Notes under the pieces: generated by a model
Told to the model about the DNA's origin: nothing
The model's input: the letters and a program-made list of their open reading frames with translations, nothing else
Database searches by the model: none
Position numbers and translations under genes: made by a program
In this document: piece by piece, positions 25,063-34,327 of the stretch
Position numbering within the stretch: the first letter of the stretch is position 1
How the letters are laid out: each line of letters begins with the position of its first letter
Assembly: GCF_900108875.1 (NCBI RefSeq)
Contig: NZ_FNYJ01000002.1
Coordinates: 221,383-285,382, forward strand
Direction: 5' to 3'
Length of the DNA: 64,000 bases
Source of the DNA: Pseudomonas sp. NFR16
GTDB taxonomy: Bacteria; Pseudomonadota; Gammaproteobacteria; Pseudomonadales; Pseudomonadaceae

Positions 25063-26364
25063 TCATGGCAGGAACAGCGCCGCCATCGCCTGTGGATTGG
25101 ACGGGAAATAAAAGTGCACGTAAGAGGCGGTCATGCGCCCATCGCGATACACCGCTTCAGCGCCGCGGCCGCCGTTGGGGCTGACGCCGCGCGCGATCGG
25201 CGTGAGCTCAGTGCTGGTCAGCGAATGATGATACGTGTGCCCGCGCAGCGTGCCTTCCGGCAGCTCGACCGCCTGCAACGCCAGCGCCGCAAGGCGTTTT
25301 TGCATGACCGCCTCGCCGTCGAGCAGACCGACCAGCTCGGCGCGCTGCCCTTCGACGTCGGTCAACGCATTGAGCAGGTACAACATGCCGCCGCATTCGG
25401 CCAGCAGCGGCTTGCCTGCCGCATGGTGCGCGCGAATGGCGTTGAGCATCGAAACGTTCTGCCCCAAGGCAACGTGATGCAGTTCCGGATAGCCGCCGGG
25501 CAAATACAGGCTGTCGGCGGTTGGCAGGTGCTGATCGCGGATCGGCGAGAAAAATGACAACTCGGCCCCCATCGCCCGCAGCAGGTCGAGGCTGGCGCCG
25601 TAGGTGAACGCGAATGCTTCGTCGTGGGCGACGGCGATACGAATGCCTGCCAGCAAGGGTGGCGCCGGGGTGATATCAGGCGCCGAAAAGCTCACCGGAG
25701 GCGGCAGCGTCGCGTCGCACGAACTGGCCAGCGCATCAGCGGCGGCATCCAGACGCAGGTCGAGATCATTCAATTCGCTCGCCTGAACCAATCCCAGATG
25801 GCGGCTCGGCAGCTCGATCCCGGTTTCCCGCGACAACGCGCCGTACCAACGCAGGCCTTCCGTCAGGCTGCCTTCGAGCAGTTGCGCGTGGCGCACAGTG
25901 CCGACCCGATTGGCGAGGACACCTGCAAAAGGCAGGTCCGGCTGATAGCGGGCCAGCCCGAGCGCCAACGCGCCAAAGGTCTGAGCCATCGCCGTGCCAT
26001 CGATGACACCGAGCACCGGCACACCAAACCGTCGCGCCAGGTCGGCGCTGGACGGCGTGCCATCGAACAGTCCCATGACGCCTTCGATGAGGATCAGGTC
26101 CGCCTCGGCGGCCGCTTCCCACAACAGGCGGCGACTCTCCTGCTCGCCCACCATCCACATGTCCAGTTGATACACCGGATGACCACTGGCGCGCTCCAGA
26201 ATCATCGGGTCGAGAAAGTCGGGGCCGCATTTGAAGACGCGCACCCTGCGCCCCTGATTGCGATGCAATCGGGCAAGCGCTGCGGTGACCGTGGTCTTGC
26301 CCTGACCGGACGCAGGCGCTGCGATCAATACGGCCGGACAATGCCGGGTTTCACGCTCACTCAC
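25063..26364 (-). CDS. cobB: Cobyrinate a,c-diamide synthase
   Basis: Amidates the a and c acetate side chains of (hydrogeno)cobyrinic acid with ATP and glutamine. 433 residues: N-terminal ATPase with P-loop PASGQGKTTV at residues ~17-26, and C-terminal GATase1 with nucleophile Cys in LLAECGGMLYLLNAL and a distal His in RGHTYHHS. ATG 26364 overlaps the cobO stop by 4 bp. Unrelated to the sirtuin also called CobB in enteric bacteria; a sirtuin does occur in this window at 30307. Confidence 0.95.
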   Translation of the reverse strand: MSERETRHCPAVLIAAPASGQGKTTVTAALARLHRNQGRRVRVFKCGPDFLDPMILERASGHPVYQLDMWMVGEQESRRLLWEAAAEADLILIEGVMGLFDGTPSSADLARRFGVPVLGVIDGTAMAQTFGALALGLARYQPDLPFAGVLANRVGTVRHAQLLEGSLTEGLRWYGALSRETGIELPSRHLGLVQASELNDLDLRLDAAADALASSCDATLPPPVSFSAPDITPAPPLLAGIRIAVAHDEAFAFTYGASLDLLRAMGAELSFFSPIRDQHLPTADSLYLPGGYPELHHVALGQNVSMLNAIRAHHAAGKPLLAECGGMLYLLNALTDVEGQRAELVGLLDGEAVMQKRLAALALQAVELPEGTLRGHTYHHSLTSTELTPIARGVSPNGGRGAEAVYRDGRMTASYVHFYFPSNPQAMAALFLP

Positions 26365-26972
26365 AATTCAATGCCCTTCTGCGCCTTGATGCCGGCCTGA
26401 AACGCGTGCTTGACCACGCCGATTTCCGACACGGTATCGGACAGGTCGATCAGCTCCTGTTTCGCGCCTCGGCCGGTGATCACCACGTGCTGCATGGGCG
26501 GACGGGCTTGCAGGTCACTCAGCACACGCTCAAGGTCCAGGTATCCATGCTTGAGGGCGATGTTCAGCTCATCGAGAATCACCAGGCCGATGGTCGGGTC
26601 GCGAAGCATTTCCTGAGTCACTGCCCAGGCGGCTTCGGCAGCTGCGATGTCGCGCTGGCGGTCCTGGGTTTCCCAGGTGAACCCTTCGCCCATCACGTGA
26701 TAGCGCACCTGATCGGGAAAGCGGCGGAAAAACAGCTCCTCGCCCGTGCTGTTACGGCCTTTGATGAATTGCACCACGCCGCACTGCATGCCGTGGCCCA
26801 TCGCGCGTGCGAGCATGCCGAAGGCGGAGCTGCTTTTGCCTTTGCCGTTGCCAGTCAGAACCAGCACCAGTCCGCATTCATTGGGTGCGCTGGCGATGCG
26901 CTCGTCCATCACCGCTTTTTTGCGCAGCATGCGCGCCAGGTGGCGTTCGTCACGTTCGGGGGATTCGCTCAT
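26361..26972 (-). CDS. cobO: Cob(I)yrinic acid a,c-diamide adenosyltransferase
   Basis: Transfers the adenosyl group from ATP to the reduced cobalt, CobA/CobO family. 203 residues; P-loop GNGKGKSS at residues 41-48 and conserved segments VVQFIKGRNSTGEE, MGEGFTWETQD, and VILDELNIALKHGYL. ATG 26972 is the start because it precedes MSESPERDERHLARM, the usual CobO N-terminus; upstream codons lie in the leader. First gene after the riboswitch, so its ribosome-binding site is the one most directly controlled by B12. Confidence 0.95.
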   Translation of the reverse strand: MSESPERDERHLARMLRKKAVMDERIASAPNECGLVLVLTGNGKGKSSSAFGMLARAMGHGMQCGVVQFIKGRNSTGEELFFRRFPDQVRYHVMGEGFTWETQDRQRDIAAAEAAWAVTQEMLRDPTIGLVILDELNIALKHGYLDLERVLSDLQARPPMQHVVITGRGAKQELIDLSDTVSEIGVVKHAFQAGIKAQKGIEL

Positions 26973-27097
26973 CTCAGCTCTCCGCTTGAGGGCAGGTGTG
27001 GCAAACGGAGGGCGCAGGCAAAGACTGACAGCACGCGCCGTCACCCTGATGGGCACGCGCCTGCGCAGAGCATCGCCCTCCGTGATGCTGTTGAATG

Positions 27098-27311
27098 GAT
27101 CAGGCCGGTCTCCGGACTCATGAGTGGCGACACGCCCTCTGTCGCCTTAAGCCGCGCGCCTTCCCATGTTCGCTGAACACAGTGGCATCGTGCGTGGCAT
27201 CTGCTCATTCACCGTTGCGGAGGCAGCGCCGGGATAGAGCATGAAGGCGCTCGCACCGGCTTCCCTGTTTCACCCTGTCGACCGCCAGCGGCCCAAGGCA
27301 CCTGAAACAAT
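27098..27311 (-). promoter_or_regulatory. Cobalamin riboswitch
   Basis: On the minus strand the leader contains the hallmarks of the B12 riboswitch in order: GGGAAGCCGGTGCGAG (27257-27277 region), GCGCTGCCTCCGCAACGGT, the core GATGCCACTG (27178-27190), and the B12 box AGTCCGGAGACCGGCCTG (27101-27119). It ends about 125 bp upstream of cobO. Binding of adenosylcobalamin should repress the whole ten-gene operon. Confidence 0.93.
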
Positions 27312-27317
27312 CGGCGA

Positions 27318-27346
27318 AGGTTAGAGGGTTGACTAAGGAGCGTCAA
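27318..27346 (-). promoter_or_regulatory. Sigma70-like promoter of the cob operon
   Basis: Reading the minus strand: TTGACG (27346-27341), a 17-bp spacer, then TAACCT (27323-27318). Transcription would start near 27311, at the 5' edge of the riboswitch. Confidence 0.7.
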
Positions 27347-27444
27347 TCGACTCGGTATCCGCCGCGCCGGTTGAACCCCGCGCACAGGCGCGCCTCTACT
27401 CATAGACATGCGCTTGCATGACTGCCAGGAAAGGGAGATCGATC

Positions 27445-28785
27445 ATGTTCACGCTCAGGCCCCACGCTGTGGTTTTACTGATAGTTGCAGGCGGCCTCGC
27501 CGCCTGTGGCGAGTCGTCCCGATTGCAGGTGTCCGACGGGACGGGGCCATCACCCCGCCTGCCAGAGCCGAACAAGACCTTGATCCCCACCGTCAACATC
27601 GCCCCGGCCGTCGGCTGGCCAGCCGGTGCCAAGCCCGCCGCGGCACCCGGGACCCAAGTGGCGGCGTTCGCGGAGAACCTCGATCACCCGCGCTGGCTCT
27701 ATGTGCTGCCCAACGGTGACGTGCTGGTCGCCGAAACCAACGAGCCGCCCAAACCCGACGACGGCAAGGGGATCCGAGGCTGGGTGATGAAGAAAGTCAT
27801 GGGCCGCGCAGGCGCAGGTGTCCCGAGCGCCAACCGAATCACCCTGTTGCGCGACAACGATCACGACGGCGTCGCGGAAACCCGCTCAGTGTTTATCGAC
27901 CATCTGAACTCCCCGTTCGGCATGACCCTGGTCGGCAACGACTTTTACGTGGCGGACACCGATCGCCTGCTGCGCTTCAACTATGTCCCCGGCGAAACAT
28001 CGATCAAGGGCGAGCCGCTGAAAGTCACCGACCTGCCTGGCGGCACGCTGAATCACCACTGGACCAAAAACGTCATCGCCAGCAAAGACGGGAGCAAGCT
28101 GTACGTGACCGTTGGCTCCAACAGTAACGTGGCGGAAAACGGTCTGGATGCCGAGAAAGGCCGCGCAGCGATCTGGGAAGTGGATGCCGCAACGGGTAAC
28201 CATCGGATTTTCGCCTCGGGATTGCGCAACCCCAACGGCATGGACTGGGAACCGCACACCGGCAAGCTGTGGACCGCCGTCAACGAACGTGACGAAATCG
28301 GCAGCGACCTGGTGCCCGACTACGTCACTTCTGTGCAGGACGGCGCGTTCTACGGCTGGCCTTTCAGTTATTACGGCCAGCATGTGGATGTTCGGGTCTC
28401 GCCACAGAATCCAGAACTGGTACAGAAGGCCATCGCACCTGACTTCGCCGTGGGCCCGCACACAGCCTCGCTCGGCCTGGCGTTCGCTGACGGCAAATCC
28501 TTGCCCGCGCCTTTCAATGAAGGGCTGTTCGTTGGACAACACGGCTCGTGGAACCGCAAACCGCACAGTGGTTACAAAGTCCTGTTCGTTCCCTTCAAGG
28601 ACGGGAAGCCGAGCGGTACACCGGTCGACCTGCTGACCGGCTTTTTGAATGCGGACGAAAAAGCGCAAGGCCGACCGGTGGGAGTGGTCAACGACAATAA
28701 GGGCGGCGTATTGGTGGCCGACGACGTTGGCAACAAGATCTGGCGCGTGACAGCCGCGCGCACGGCGCAGGCCTCGACTCAATAG
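27445..28785 (+). CDS. PQQ-dependent sugar/sorbosone dehydrogenase-like lipoprotein
   Basis: A 446-residue six-bladed beta-propeller protein of the glucose/sorbosone dehydrogenase family. A lipoprotein signal peptide is visible (hydrophobic [15 protein letters not shown] with the lipobox LAAC, Cys at residue 20), placing it in the periplasm anchored to a membrane. Family-like segments include [21 protein letters not shown], the [12 protein letters not shown] propeller motif and [18 protein letters not shown] 27445 is preceded by GGGAG. Divergent from cobO across the riboswitch leader. Substrate and PQQ use are inferred from family and may not hold for every member. Confidence 0.82.
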   Translation: MFTLRPHAVVLLIVAGGLAACGESSRLQVSDGTGPSPRLPEPNKTLIPTVNIAPAVGWPAGAKPAAAPGTQVAAFAENLDHPRWLYVLPNGDVLVAETNEPPKPDDGKGIRGWVMKKVMGRAGAGVPSANRITLLRDNDHDGVAETRSVFIDHLNSPFGMTLVGNDFYVADTDRLLRFNYVPGETSIKGEPLKVTDLPGGTLNHHWTKNVIASKDGSKLYVTVGSNSNVAENGLDAEKGRAAIWEVDAATGNHRIFASGLRNPNGMDWEPHTGKLWTAVNERDEIGSDLVPDYVTSVQDGAFYGWPFSYYGQHVDVRVSPQNPELVQKAIAPDFAVGPHTASLGLAFADGKSLPAPFNEGLFVGQHGSWNRKPHSGYKVLFVPFKDGKPSGTPVDLLTGFLNADEKAQGRPVGVVNDNKGGVLVADDVGNKIWRVTAARTAQASTQ

Positions 28786-28904
28786 GTGATCACAGGCGCG
28801 CAGCGTGCCTCGCTGACATCGGCCCCGTCGTCGAACATGCTACGACGGGTTTCCCGACGGTCGCAGTACACGCCACGCGCCCGCTGGGCAGAGGTTCACG
28901 TCAG

Positions 28905-29441
28905 TTACTGCCGAGCCAGACTGGAAGGCTGAATCACGCGCTTTGCGTTCAGCCAGGCTTTCTGCCAATACGGCTTGTCGAGGCTATCCAGCTTGACCGT
29001 GCCGCCGGTGGCTGGCGCATGCACGAAGCGCCCTTCTCCCACGTAAATCCCGGCATGGCTGACATTCGACCCGCCGCCGGTGGCAAAAAACACCAGATCG
29101 CCGGTCTGCAGCTCGCTGCGATCGATGTTCGGTCCACGCAGGTTGATCATGTCACGCGTCGAGCGTGGCAGCGTAATGCCCGCCGCGCCCTGATACACAT
29201 AGCCGATCAGGCCACTGCAATCGAACCCCGAATCCGGCGTATTGCCGCCCCAGCGATAAGGCGTGCCCACGAGCCCGATGGCACGTAGTAAAACGTCATC
29301 TGCAAGAGGAGAAGAAAACTGCGCGGGAGCGGAAACAACAGGCCTGGAAACGACCTTCGGAGGGGATGGCGGTGGATTGCTGGAACAAGCGGCCAGCAAT
29401 GCAGCCATTGAAACAACAGCCAGGCGAACCGTAAACGACAT
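28905..29441 (-). CDS. C40 family peptidase (NlpC/P60) lipoprotein
   Basis: A 178-residue cell-wall peptidase-like lipoprotein. The signal peptide ends in the lipobox MAALLAAC; a Pro-rich linker follows, then an NlpC/P60 domain with the catalytic Cys in GFDCSGLIGY, the His in SHAGIYVG, and a third polar His in RFVHAPATGG. These enzymes typically cleave gamma-D-Glu-meso-DAP or related peptide bonds in peptidoglycan. ATG 29441 is preferred over a GTG two codons upstream. A paralogue lies immediately upstream (29551-30240), about 110 bp apart. Confidence 0.88.
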   Translation of the reverse strand: MSFTVRLAVVSMAALLAACSSNPPPSPPKVVSRPVVSAPAQFSSPLADDVLLRAIGLVGTPYRWGGNTPDSGFDCSGLIGYVYQGAAGITLPRSTRDMINLRGPNIDRSELQTGDLVFFATGGGSNVSHAGIYVGEGRFVHAPATGGTVKLDSLDKPYWQKAWLNAKRVIQPSSLARQ

Positions 29442-29550
29442 AAACACAACAACCTTTGCGGGATGCGGCTTACTTTGCCGGGAGCCAGCGTTGCGTGCAA
29501 TCAGGGATTCCCCGGTTGCACGCTAAAAGCAGGGGGTGCTGCGACTCCTG

Positions 29551-30240
29551 CTACCGGTGTTGGCGCTTGATTGTAGTCGAGGTCATGGCGGTCGTGGTTT
29601 CTGGAACCTTGGAAGGTGCCATGGCCAGCGCGCGCTTGGCTTCGATGAACGTCCGGGCCCAGTAGGCGTCGTCAAGACTGTCTACACGGACACCGCCACT
29701 GCGACGGCTGCTGGAGTGAATGAACTGATCATCCCCCAGGTAAATGCCCGCGTGGCTGACGCGACCGCGACCGGCCGTGCTGAAGAACAGCAGATCACCA
29801 GGCTTGAGGTCGTTGCGTTTGACCAGAGGCGCGTCGATGTTGATCATTTCACGAGAAGAACGAGGCAGGCTCATGCCGGCTTCTTCGCGGAACAGATAGC
29901 CGATGAAACCGCTGCAGTCGAAACCGGAAGTGGTCGAGGTACCGCCGAAACGATAGCGCGTCCCTATCAGCGACTTGCCGCGTTCCAGGATGCTATCGGC
30001 CAGAACCGGCAACCGGTACGGCTTATTGTCGGAGAACTGGGCCAGCTCATCTTCCGTGGCGATCTCGTCATCCAGCACGGAAGACGAATAATCAGCACGC
30101 TTGGTGGCGGTCTGTGCGGTTGCGGAGTCCTTGAATTGCGGGCTCTGCGACTGTTGTTGCGACGCTGGCATCTGGGCCGCGCAGCCGAACAACAGCGAAA
30201 CGAGTGCGAGAGGCACGAGGGGTGCGAAGCGATTTAGCAT
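29551..30240 (-). CDS. C40 family peptidase (NlpC/P60) lipoprotein, longer paralogue
   Basis: A 229-residue paralogue of the neighbouring protein. Lipobox SLLFGC near residue 20, then a ~70-residue linker rich in Gln, Ser and acidic residues, then NlpC/P60 with Cys in GFDCSGFIGYLF, His in SHAGIYLGDDQFIHSS. The longer linker may let it reach further through the periplasm. ATG 30240 is used rather than GTG 30246. Tandem duplication of C40 lipoproteins (compare Spr/MepS and relatives) is common; substrate preference cannot be read from sequence. Confidence 0.88.
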   Translation of the reverse strand: MLNRFAPLVPLALVSLLFGCAAQMPASQQQSQSPQFKDSATAQTATKRADYSSSVLDDEIATEDELAQFSDNKPYRLPVLADSILERGKSLIGTRYRFGGTSTTSGFDCSGFIGYLFREEAGMSLPRSSREMINIDAPLVKRNDLKPGDLLFFSTAGRGRVSHAGIYLGDDQFIHSSSRRSGGVRVDSLDDAYWARTFIEAKRALAMAPSKVPETTTAMTSTTIKRQHR

Positions 30241-30306
30241 GGGCACGACCGTGGCTAATATGTAAAGAAGCCGAGACTATGCCCTCTATCGTCATCATTT
30301 GCAAAT

Positions 30307-31092
30307 TCAATCGAAACAAATGTGACTTACGATGTCCTCCATCACATCTAAGGCTCTACACCTCAGAAATACATCCATGTGATCGGAGTGATCGGTGGGC
30401 GACGGGTTTATCTCGGCGGTAAAGCCTCCCGTGACCCTCGTGCGCAACATCGGCTCGTGAATATACGGGAAGCTGGCGGTGGTTCCAATGCTGATTACAG
30501 CATCAAAGCCTTTTGCCATCTCTTCGTACAGCATTTTCAATGCCAGCTCTGGCAGCATTTCTTCGAACAAGACGACCGGCGGCCTCAGCACGCCGTGGCA
30601 TTGCGCGCACAGCGGTGGCAGCGGTCGCTCTAGATGGGCACTCAGCTGCGGATCTTCCGCCCCGCAAGACTGGCAATACAGCGGCGCCATTTGCCCATGA
30701 ATTTCGATAAGCCGTTCCGCTGGACTGCCTGCCGCACGATGATAACCGTCAACATTTTGTGTCAGCACCCAGCATTCGGGCTTGTACCGCTGCAATTGTG
30801 CGATGGCATAGTGCGCCGCATTGGGTTGCCCGCCCAGGCAAGCGCTGCCTAATTGGGCAATGTACTTCCAGCACAACGCAGGATCACGTCGCAGCATCGG
30901 CCCGGATAACGCCATTTCAATCGGCAGGCCGTCGTCGGTCTGGCCGTTGTAAAGACCGCCGACACCCCGATAGGTCGGCAGACCGGAATCGGCGGACAAT
31001 CCCGCGCCGGTGATGATCAGAATTCTTCTGGCGTGACGCAGAGCGGCTGCGGTTTGCAGCACGAGGGCTGGATCGACCGCCGACTGGCTCAC
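30307..31092 (-). CDS. Sir2-family NAD-dependent protein deacylase
   Basis: A 261-residue sirtuin: removes acyl groups from lysines with NAD+ cleavage. Visible: NAD-binding GAGLSADSGLPTYRG (residues 29-43), TQNVDGYH (111-118), catalytic H132 in EIHGQ, structural zinc ligands C140, C143, C162, C165, and SIGTTASFPYI for the ribose site. Its ATG (31092) overlaps the hda stop by 4 bp, so it is translated from the same message as hda. It lacks the Tyr-Arg pair (YxxR) diagnostic of Sirt5/CobB desuccinylases as far as I can judge, so deacetylation is the first guess. Confidence 0.88.
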   Translation of the reverse strand: MSQSAVDPALVLQTAAALRHARRILIITGAGLSADSGLPTYRGVGGLYNGQTDDGLPIEMALSGPMLRRDPALCWKYIAQLGSACLGGQPNAAHYAIAQLQRYKPECWVLTQNVDGYHRAAGSPAERLIEIHGQMAPLYCQSCGAEDPQLSAHLERPLPPLCAQCHGVLRPPVVLFEEMLPELALKMLYEEMAKGFDAVISIGTTASFPYIHEPMLRTRVTGGFTAEINPSPTDHSDHMDVFLRCRALDVMEDIVSHICFD

Positions 31093-31793
31093 CAGCCGAG
31101 CGTCTCTTTAAGGAAGGGAATAGTCAGCTTGCGCTGCGCCTGAAGCGAGGCCTGATCGAGTTGTTCGAGCAGGTCGAACAGCGCGCTCATGCTCCGCGTA
31201 CCACGGGTCAGGATGAAATGGCCGACTTCATCGGTCAGGTGCAAGCCACGCCGGGAGGCACGCAGTTGCAGGGCGCGGAGCTTCTCTTCATCCGACAGCA
31301 GACGCATCTGGAACACCAGCGCCATGGTCAGTCGGGATTTCAGATCGGCCAGTTTGACCGGCAGTTCGCGAGGAGAGCAGGACGCTGCGATCAGCAGGCG
31401 CCGGCCACTGTCGCGCAAGCGGTTGAACAGGTGAAACAGGGCTTCTTCCCACTCCGGCTTGCCGACCACGGCCTGCAGATCGTCCAGACAGACCAGTTCG
31501 TACTGCTCCAGGTGGTCGAACAGCTCCACGCCTTCATCAATCACTTCAGCCATCGGCAGGTACACCGCCGGCTCGCCCAGTTGCTCAAAGCGCAGACACG
31601 CGGCCTGCAACAGATGCGTGCGCCCTACTCCGTGCTTGCCCCAGAGATAGATGAGGCTTTCGGTCCACCCGGCGTCGGCTTCGCACAGCCGCTCGACGTA
31701 GCCGAGTGCAGCGGCATTGGCGCCTGGATAGTAATTGATGAAGGTGGCGTCATCACGCAGACGCACACTCAGGGGCAGCTGAACTGGTTTCAT
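31089..31793 (-). CDS. hda: DnaA regulatory inactivator Hda
   Basis: AAA+ protein related to DnaA that, with the loaded sliding clamp, stimulates DnaA-ATP hydrolysis (RIDA) and so limits re-initiation. 234 residues: N-terminal clamp-binding QLPL motif in MKPVQLPLSV (residues 5-8), Walker A-like GKHGVGRTHLLQ, Walker B LVCLDDLQ, and sensor regions. Start ATG 31793 is chosen because it places the clamp motif at the N-terminus as in known Hda; an alternative ATG at 31811 is possible, and ribosome-binding signals are weak at both. Followed by an overlapping sirtuin gene. Confidence 0.93.
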   Translation of the reverse strand: MKPVQLPLSVRLRDDATFINYYPGANAAALGYVERLCEADAGWTESLIYLWGKHGVGRTHLLQAACLRFEQLGEPAVYLPMAEVIDEGVELFDHLEQYELVCLDDLQAVVGKPEWEEALFHLFNRLRDSGRRLLIAASCSPRELPVKLADLKSRLTMALVFQMRLLSDEEKLRALQLRASRRGLHLTDEVGHFILTRGTRSMSALFDLLEQLDQASLQAQRKLTIPFLKETLGW

Positions 31794-32119
31794 GCTGGCT
31801 GAACGGTTCATGACGAACCGCCAAGGGGCCTCTGTGTAAAGTCTGCAAAGTTTATACCCGCAAGCCGGACCGCACAATGCGCCAGACCGCCTGCAAAATC
31901 AAAGGGTTGCGCCTGCACCCGGCCAGGCCGCGGATTGCCCGCAAAAGTCGGGCTTTTATCCGTGATTACAGGGCTCACCCTTTCGGAAGAGCCGAACCCC
32001 AAAAATGTTAGAAGCCAGCCTGTTCACGAATGCGCAGGATCAGCGCACTTGGCGTGACGGATCTGCCATATTCGCGAACACGCTGCCCATGCAGGGTTCG
32101 AGGGCACTCACTTGACGGG

Positions 32120-33193
32120 TTATAGATCCGGATCTTCCTTCCCGCCATAAATATCCGAATCCTTGTACAGATCGTGGACATGACGCACCAGCACCATGAT
32201 CACCGCCGCCACCGGCAACGCCAGCAGGATGCCGGTGAAGCCGAACAGCTCGCCGCCCGCCAGAATGGCGAAGATGACGGCCACCGGATGCAGGCCGATA
32301 CGATCGCCCACCAGCAGCGGCGTCAGTACCATACCCTCGAGCGCCTGCCCGACCATGAAGACGGCGATGATGCCCAGCATCGGATACAAGTCACCGCCGA
32401 ACTGGAACAGGCCCGCCAGGATGGCCGACCCGATTCCGATCACGAAGCCCATATAAGGCACGATCGCCGCCAGCCCGGCGATGACGCCGATCAACAGACC
32501 CAGCTCCAGTCCGACCAGCATCAGCCCTGCGGCGTAGATCACGCCCAGCGCAACCATTACCAGCAACTGACCGCGAATGAACGCGCCGAGCACTTCATGG
32601 CACTCGTCCGCCAGCGCGACGATCTTCTTCTCGCGATGACGCGGCAACAGGCTGCGCACCTTGGCCATCATCACGTCCCAGTCGCGCAGCAAATAAAAGC
32701 AGACCACTGGAATGAGGACGAGGTTGGTCAACCAGCCGATCAGCGCAAGCGTTGAGGTCGTGGCCTGAGCCAGCACGATGCCGACGATGTCGCCCGTCTG
32801 CCCCATGTGCTCGGAAATGGCCGCCTTGACCTTGTCGAATTTCCAGAAACCGTCCGCCAGACCCAGCTTGGCCTGCGTCCAGGGCAATGCCGTGTGCTGC
32901 AGCCAGTCGAGAATCTGCGGCGCCAGTTCATACAGGCGATACAGCTGCTTGGCGAGCATGGGCACCAGCACCAGCAGCAAGCCCATGAAGATCAGCGTAA
33001 ACAGCATAAACACCGTCACCACACTGAACGTGCGCGACATCTTCAGCTTTTCCAGCCGGTCCGCCAGTGGATCGCCCATGTACGCCAGCAACAGCGCCAC
33101 CAGAAACGGCGTCAGAATCGCGTGCAGCAACCCTATAAACAGACAGAGCAGGACAACCCCGCCCAGCCAGAACCAACGACGCGTATCAGTCAT
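32120..33193 (-). CDS. PerM-type AI-2E family transporter
   Basis: A 357-residue inner-membrane protein of the AI-2E exporter/PerM superfamily with about eight hydrophobic segments in the usual arrangement: two N-terminal pairs, a ~90-residue soluble insertion (residues ~80-150), then helices with GDLYPMLGIIAVFMVGQALEG. The position next to hda and the DUF2066-purMN block is typical for Pseudomonas. Actual substrate is unknown; the family name does not imply AI-2 transport here. Confidence 0.88.
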   Translation of the reverse strand: MTDTRRWFWLGGVVLLCLFIGLLHAILTPFLVALLLAYMGDPLADRLEKLKMSRTFSVVTVFMLFTLIFMGLLLVLVPMLAKQLYRLYELAPQILDWLQHTALPWTQAKLGLADGFWKFDKVKAAISEHMGQTGDIVGIVLAQATTSTLALIGWLTNLVLIPVVCFYLLRDWDVMMAKVRSLLPRHREKKIVALADECHEVLGAFIRGQLLVMVALGVIYAAGLMLVGLELGLLIGVIAGLAAIVPYMGFVIGIGSAILAGLFQFGGDLYPMLGIIAVFMVGQALEGMVLTPLLVGDRIGLHPVAVIFAILAGGELFGFTGILLALPVAAVIMVLVRHVHDLYKDSDIYGGKEDPDL

Positions 33194-33247
33194 TACTGCC
33201 CCTTAACCCCGGATGATGTGCATCGTGCAACGTCGTTATGAACCCGC

Positions 33248-34327
33248 TCACCAGCGGAAGTGCAACGCAGGCGCGGAAACAGCTGGCGGCTGGACCGTTG
33301 GGGTCGCGCCGTCAACAGGCGGCTGTGCAGCATTGACTGGCGCGCCGGCCACTTCACCCTCGGGCACTTCCTGCAGTTTTGCGAGGGACAATTGCGAGCG
33401 CAACTGGTCGGCACTGCCGCTGACATCGAACACCACGCGATCCGCGTCCACCGACTTGAGGCGGCCGCCGAAAGGCTCCAGCAAGCGCAGCAGCTGCGCG
33501 TAACGCTCCAGATTCATGCCCTGCACGTCCAGCGCCATGCCGGACGACGCGCCCGGCTTGACCACGAAACGCGGCGCCAGGCGCTGACTTACCGCCAGCA
33601 GCACCGCATCGGCCAGCTCGGCGGAACTCGCTCCCGACGCGCTGCCCTGCTCCATCTTGTCACCCAGCCACAGATGCCACTTGCCTTGCCACTGACCGCC
33701 ATTTTCCTGCGCGTGCACGGCAAGAATCGCGTCAGAACCGTAACGTTCGGACGCCTCCTTGAGGGGCTTCACATCGTTGCCATCCAGCGTCTTCGCATTG
33801 CCGATGCCCTGCTCGGCAAGGTCAGCCAGCGGCAGACGCAGCGGCAGACCCCGATGCTGCGCGGCGCGGCGCAACGGTTCGGCAGAGGACTGGCCGTCGC
33901 CTACCAGATTGGCGCCGTCGGTGGCATCGTTCAGCCACCAGGCCATGATTACCGGGCGATTGGAGCCCCACAATGACAGCCCCGCCTGACGCAATGCGCG
34001 GTCGGTACTGGCCGGGTCGAAGTCGACCTGCAAGGTCTCGGGCGGCCCTGCGTCGTAGCCATACTGGCTGATGATCTGCTGCGGATCCTTGCGCACGTCA
34101 GCCAGTCCCGGACCTTGCGCGGCCTTGCCGTCACCGGTCAGGCGAATCACCAGAGTCTCGAGGGCAGCCTGGGTGGCGCGGGTTTTCTCGTCCGGGGTCT
34201 GACCGCTGACGGGCTCGCGAACCTGATACAGGTTGGTCACGGTCTCGGCCAGCGCCGGCAGGCTGATCAGAGAGAGACAGCCCACGAACAGGCATGTCTT
34301 CAGGCGCATGAATGAAGGTGGAAGCAT
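33248..34327 (-). CDS. DUF2066 domain-containing periplasmic protein
   Basis: A 359-residue protein with a cleavable signal peptide (RLKTCLFVGCLSLISLPALA, cleavage before ETV) and a DUF2066 domain of unknown function, starting LYQVREPVSGQTPDEKTRAT. ATG 34327 has GGGAA about 7 bp upstream; ATG 34309 would give a shorter, more conventional signal peptide. It lies between the PerM-type gene and the divergent purM, matching the conserved PerM-DUF2066-purM order in pseudomonads. A role in the envelope is likely; nothing more specific can be said. Confidence 0.85.
   Translation of the reverse strand: MLPPSFMRLKTCLFVGCLSLISLPALAETVTNLYQVREPVSGQTPDEKTRATQAALETLVIRLTGDGKAAQGPGLADVRKDPQQIISQYGYDAGPPETLQVDFDPASTDRALRQAGLSLWGSNRPVIMAWWLNDATDGANLVGDGQSSAEPLRRAAQHRGLPLRLPLADLAEQGIGNAKTLDGNDVKPLKEASERYGSDAILAVHAQENGGQWQGKWHLWLGDKMEQGSASGASSAELADAVLLAVSQRLAPRFVVKPGASSGMALDVQGMNLERYAQLLRLLEPFGGRLKSVDADRVVFDVSGSADQLRSQLSLAKLQEVPEGEVAGAPVNAAQPPVDGATPTVQPPAVSAPALHFRW

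Noticed and set aside
30307..31092. Calling the sirtuin cobB
   Set aside because: The name is already used for the cobyrinate amidase in this window, and substrate class is not proven.
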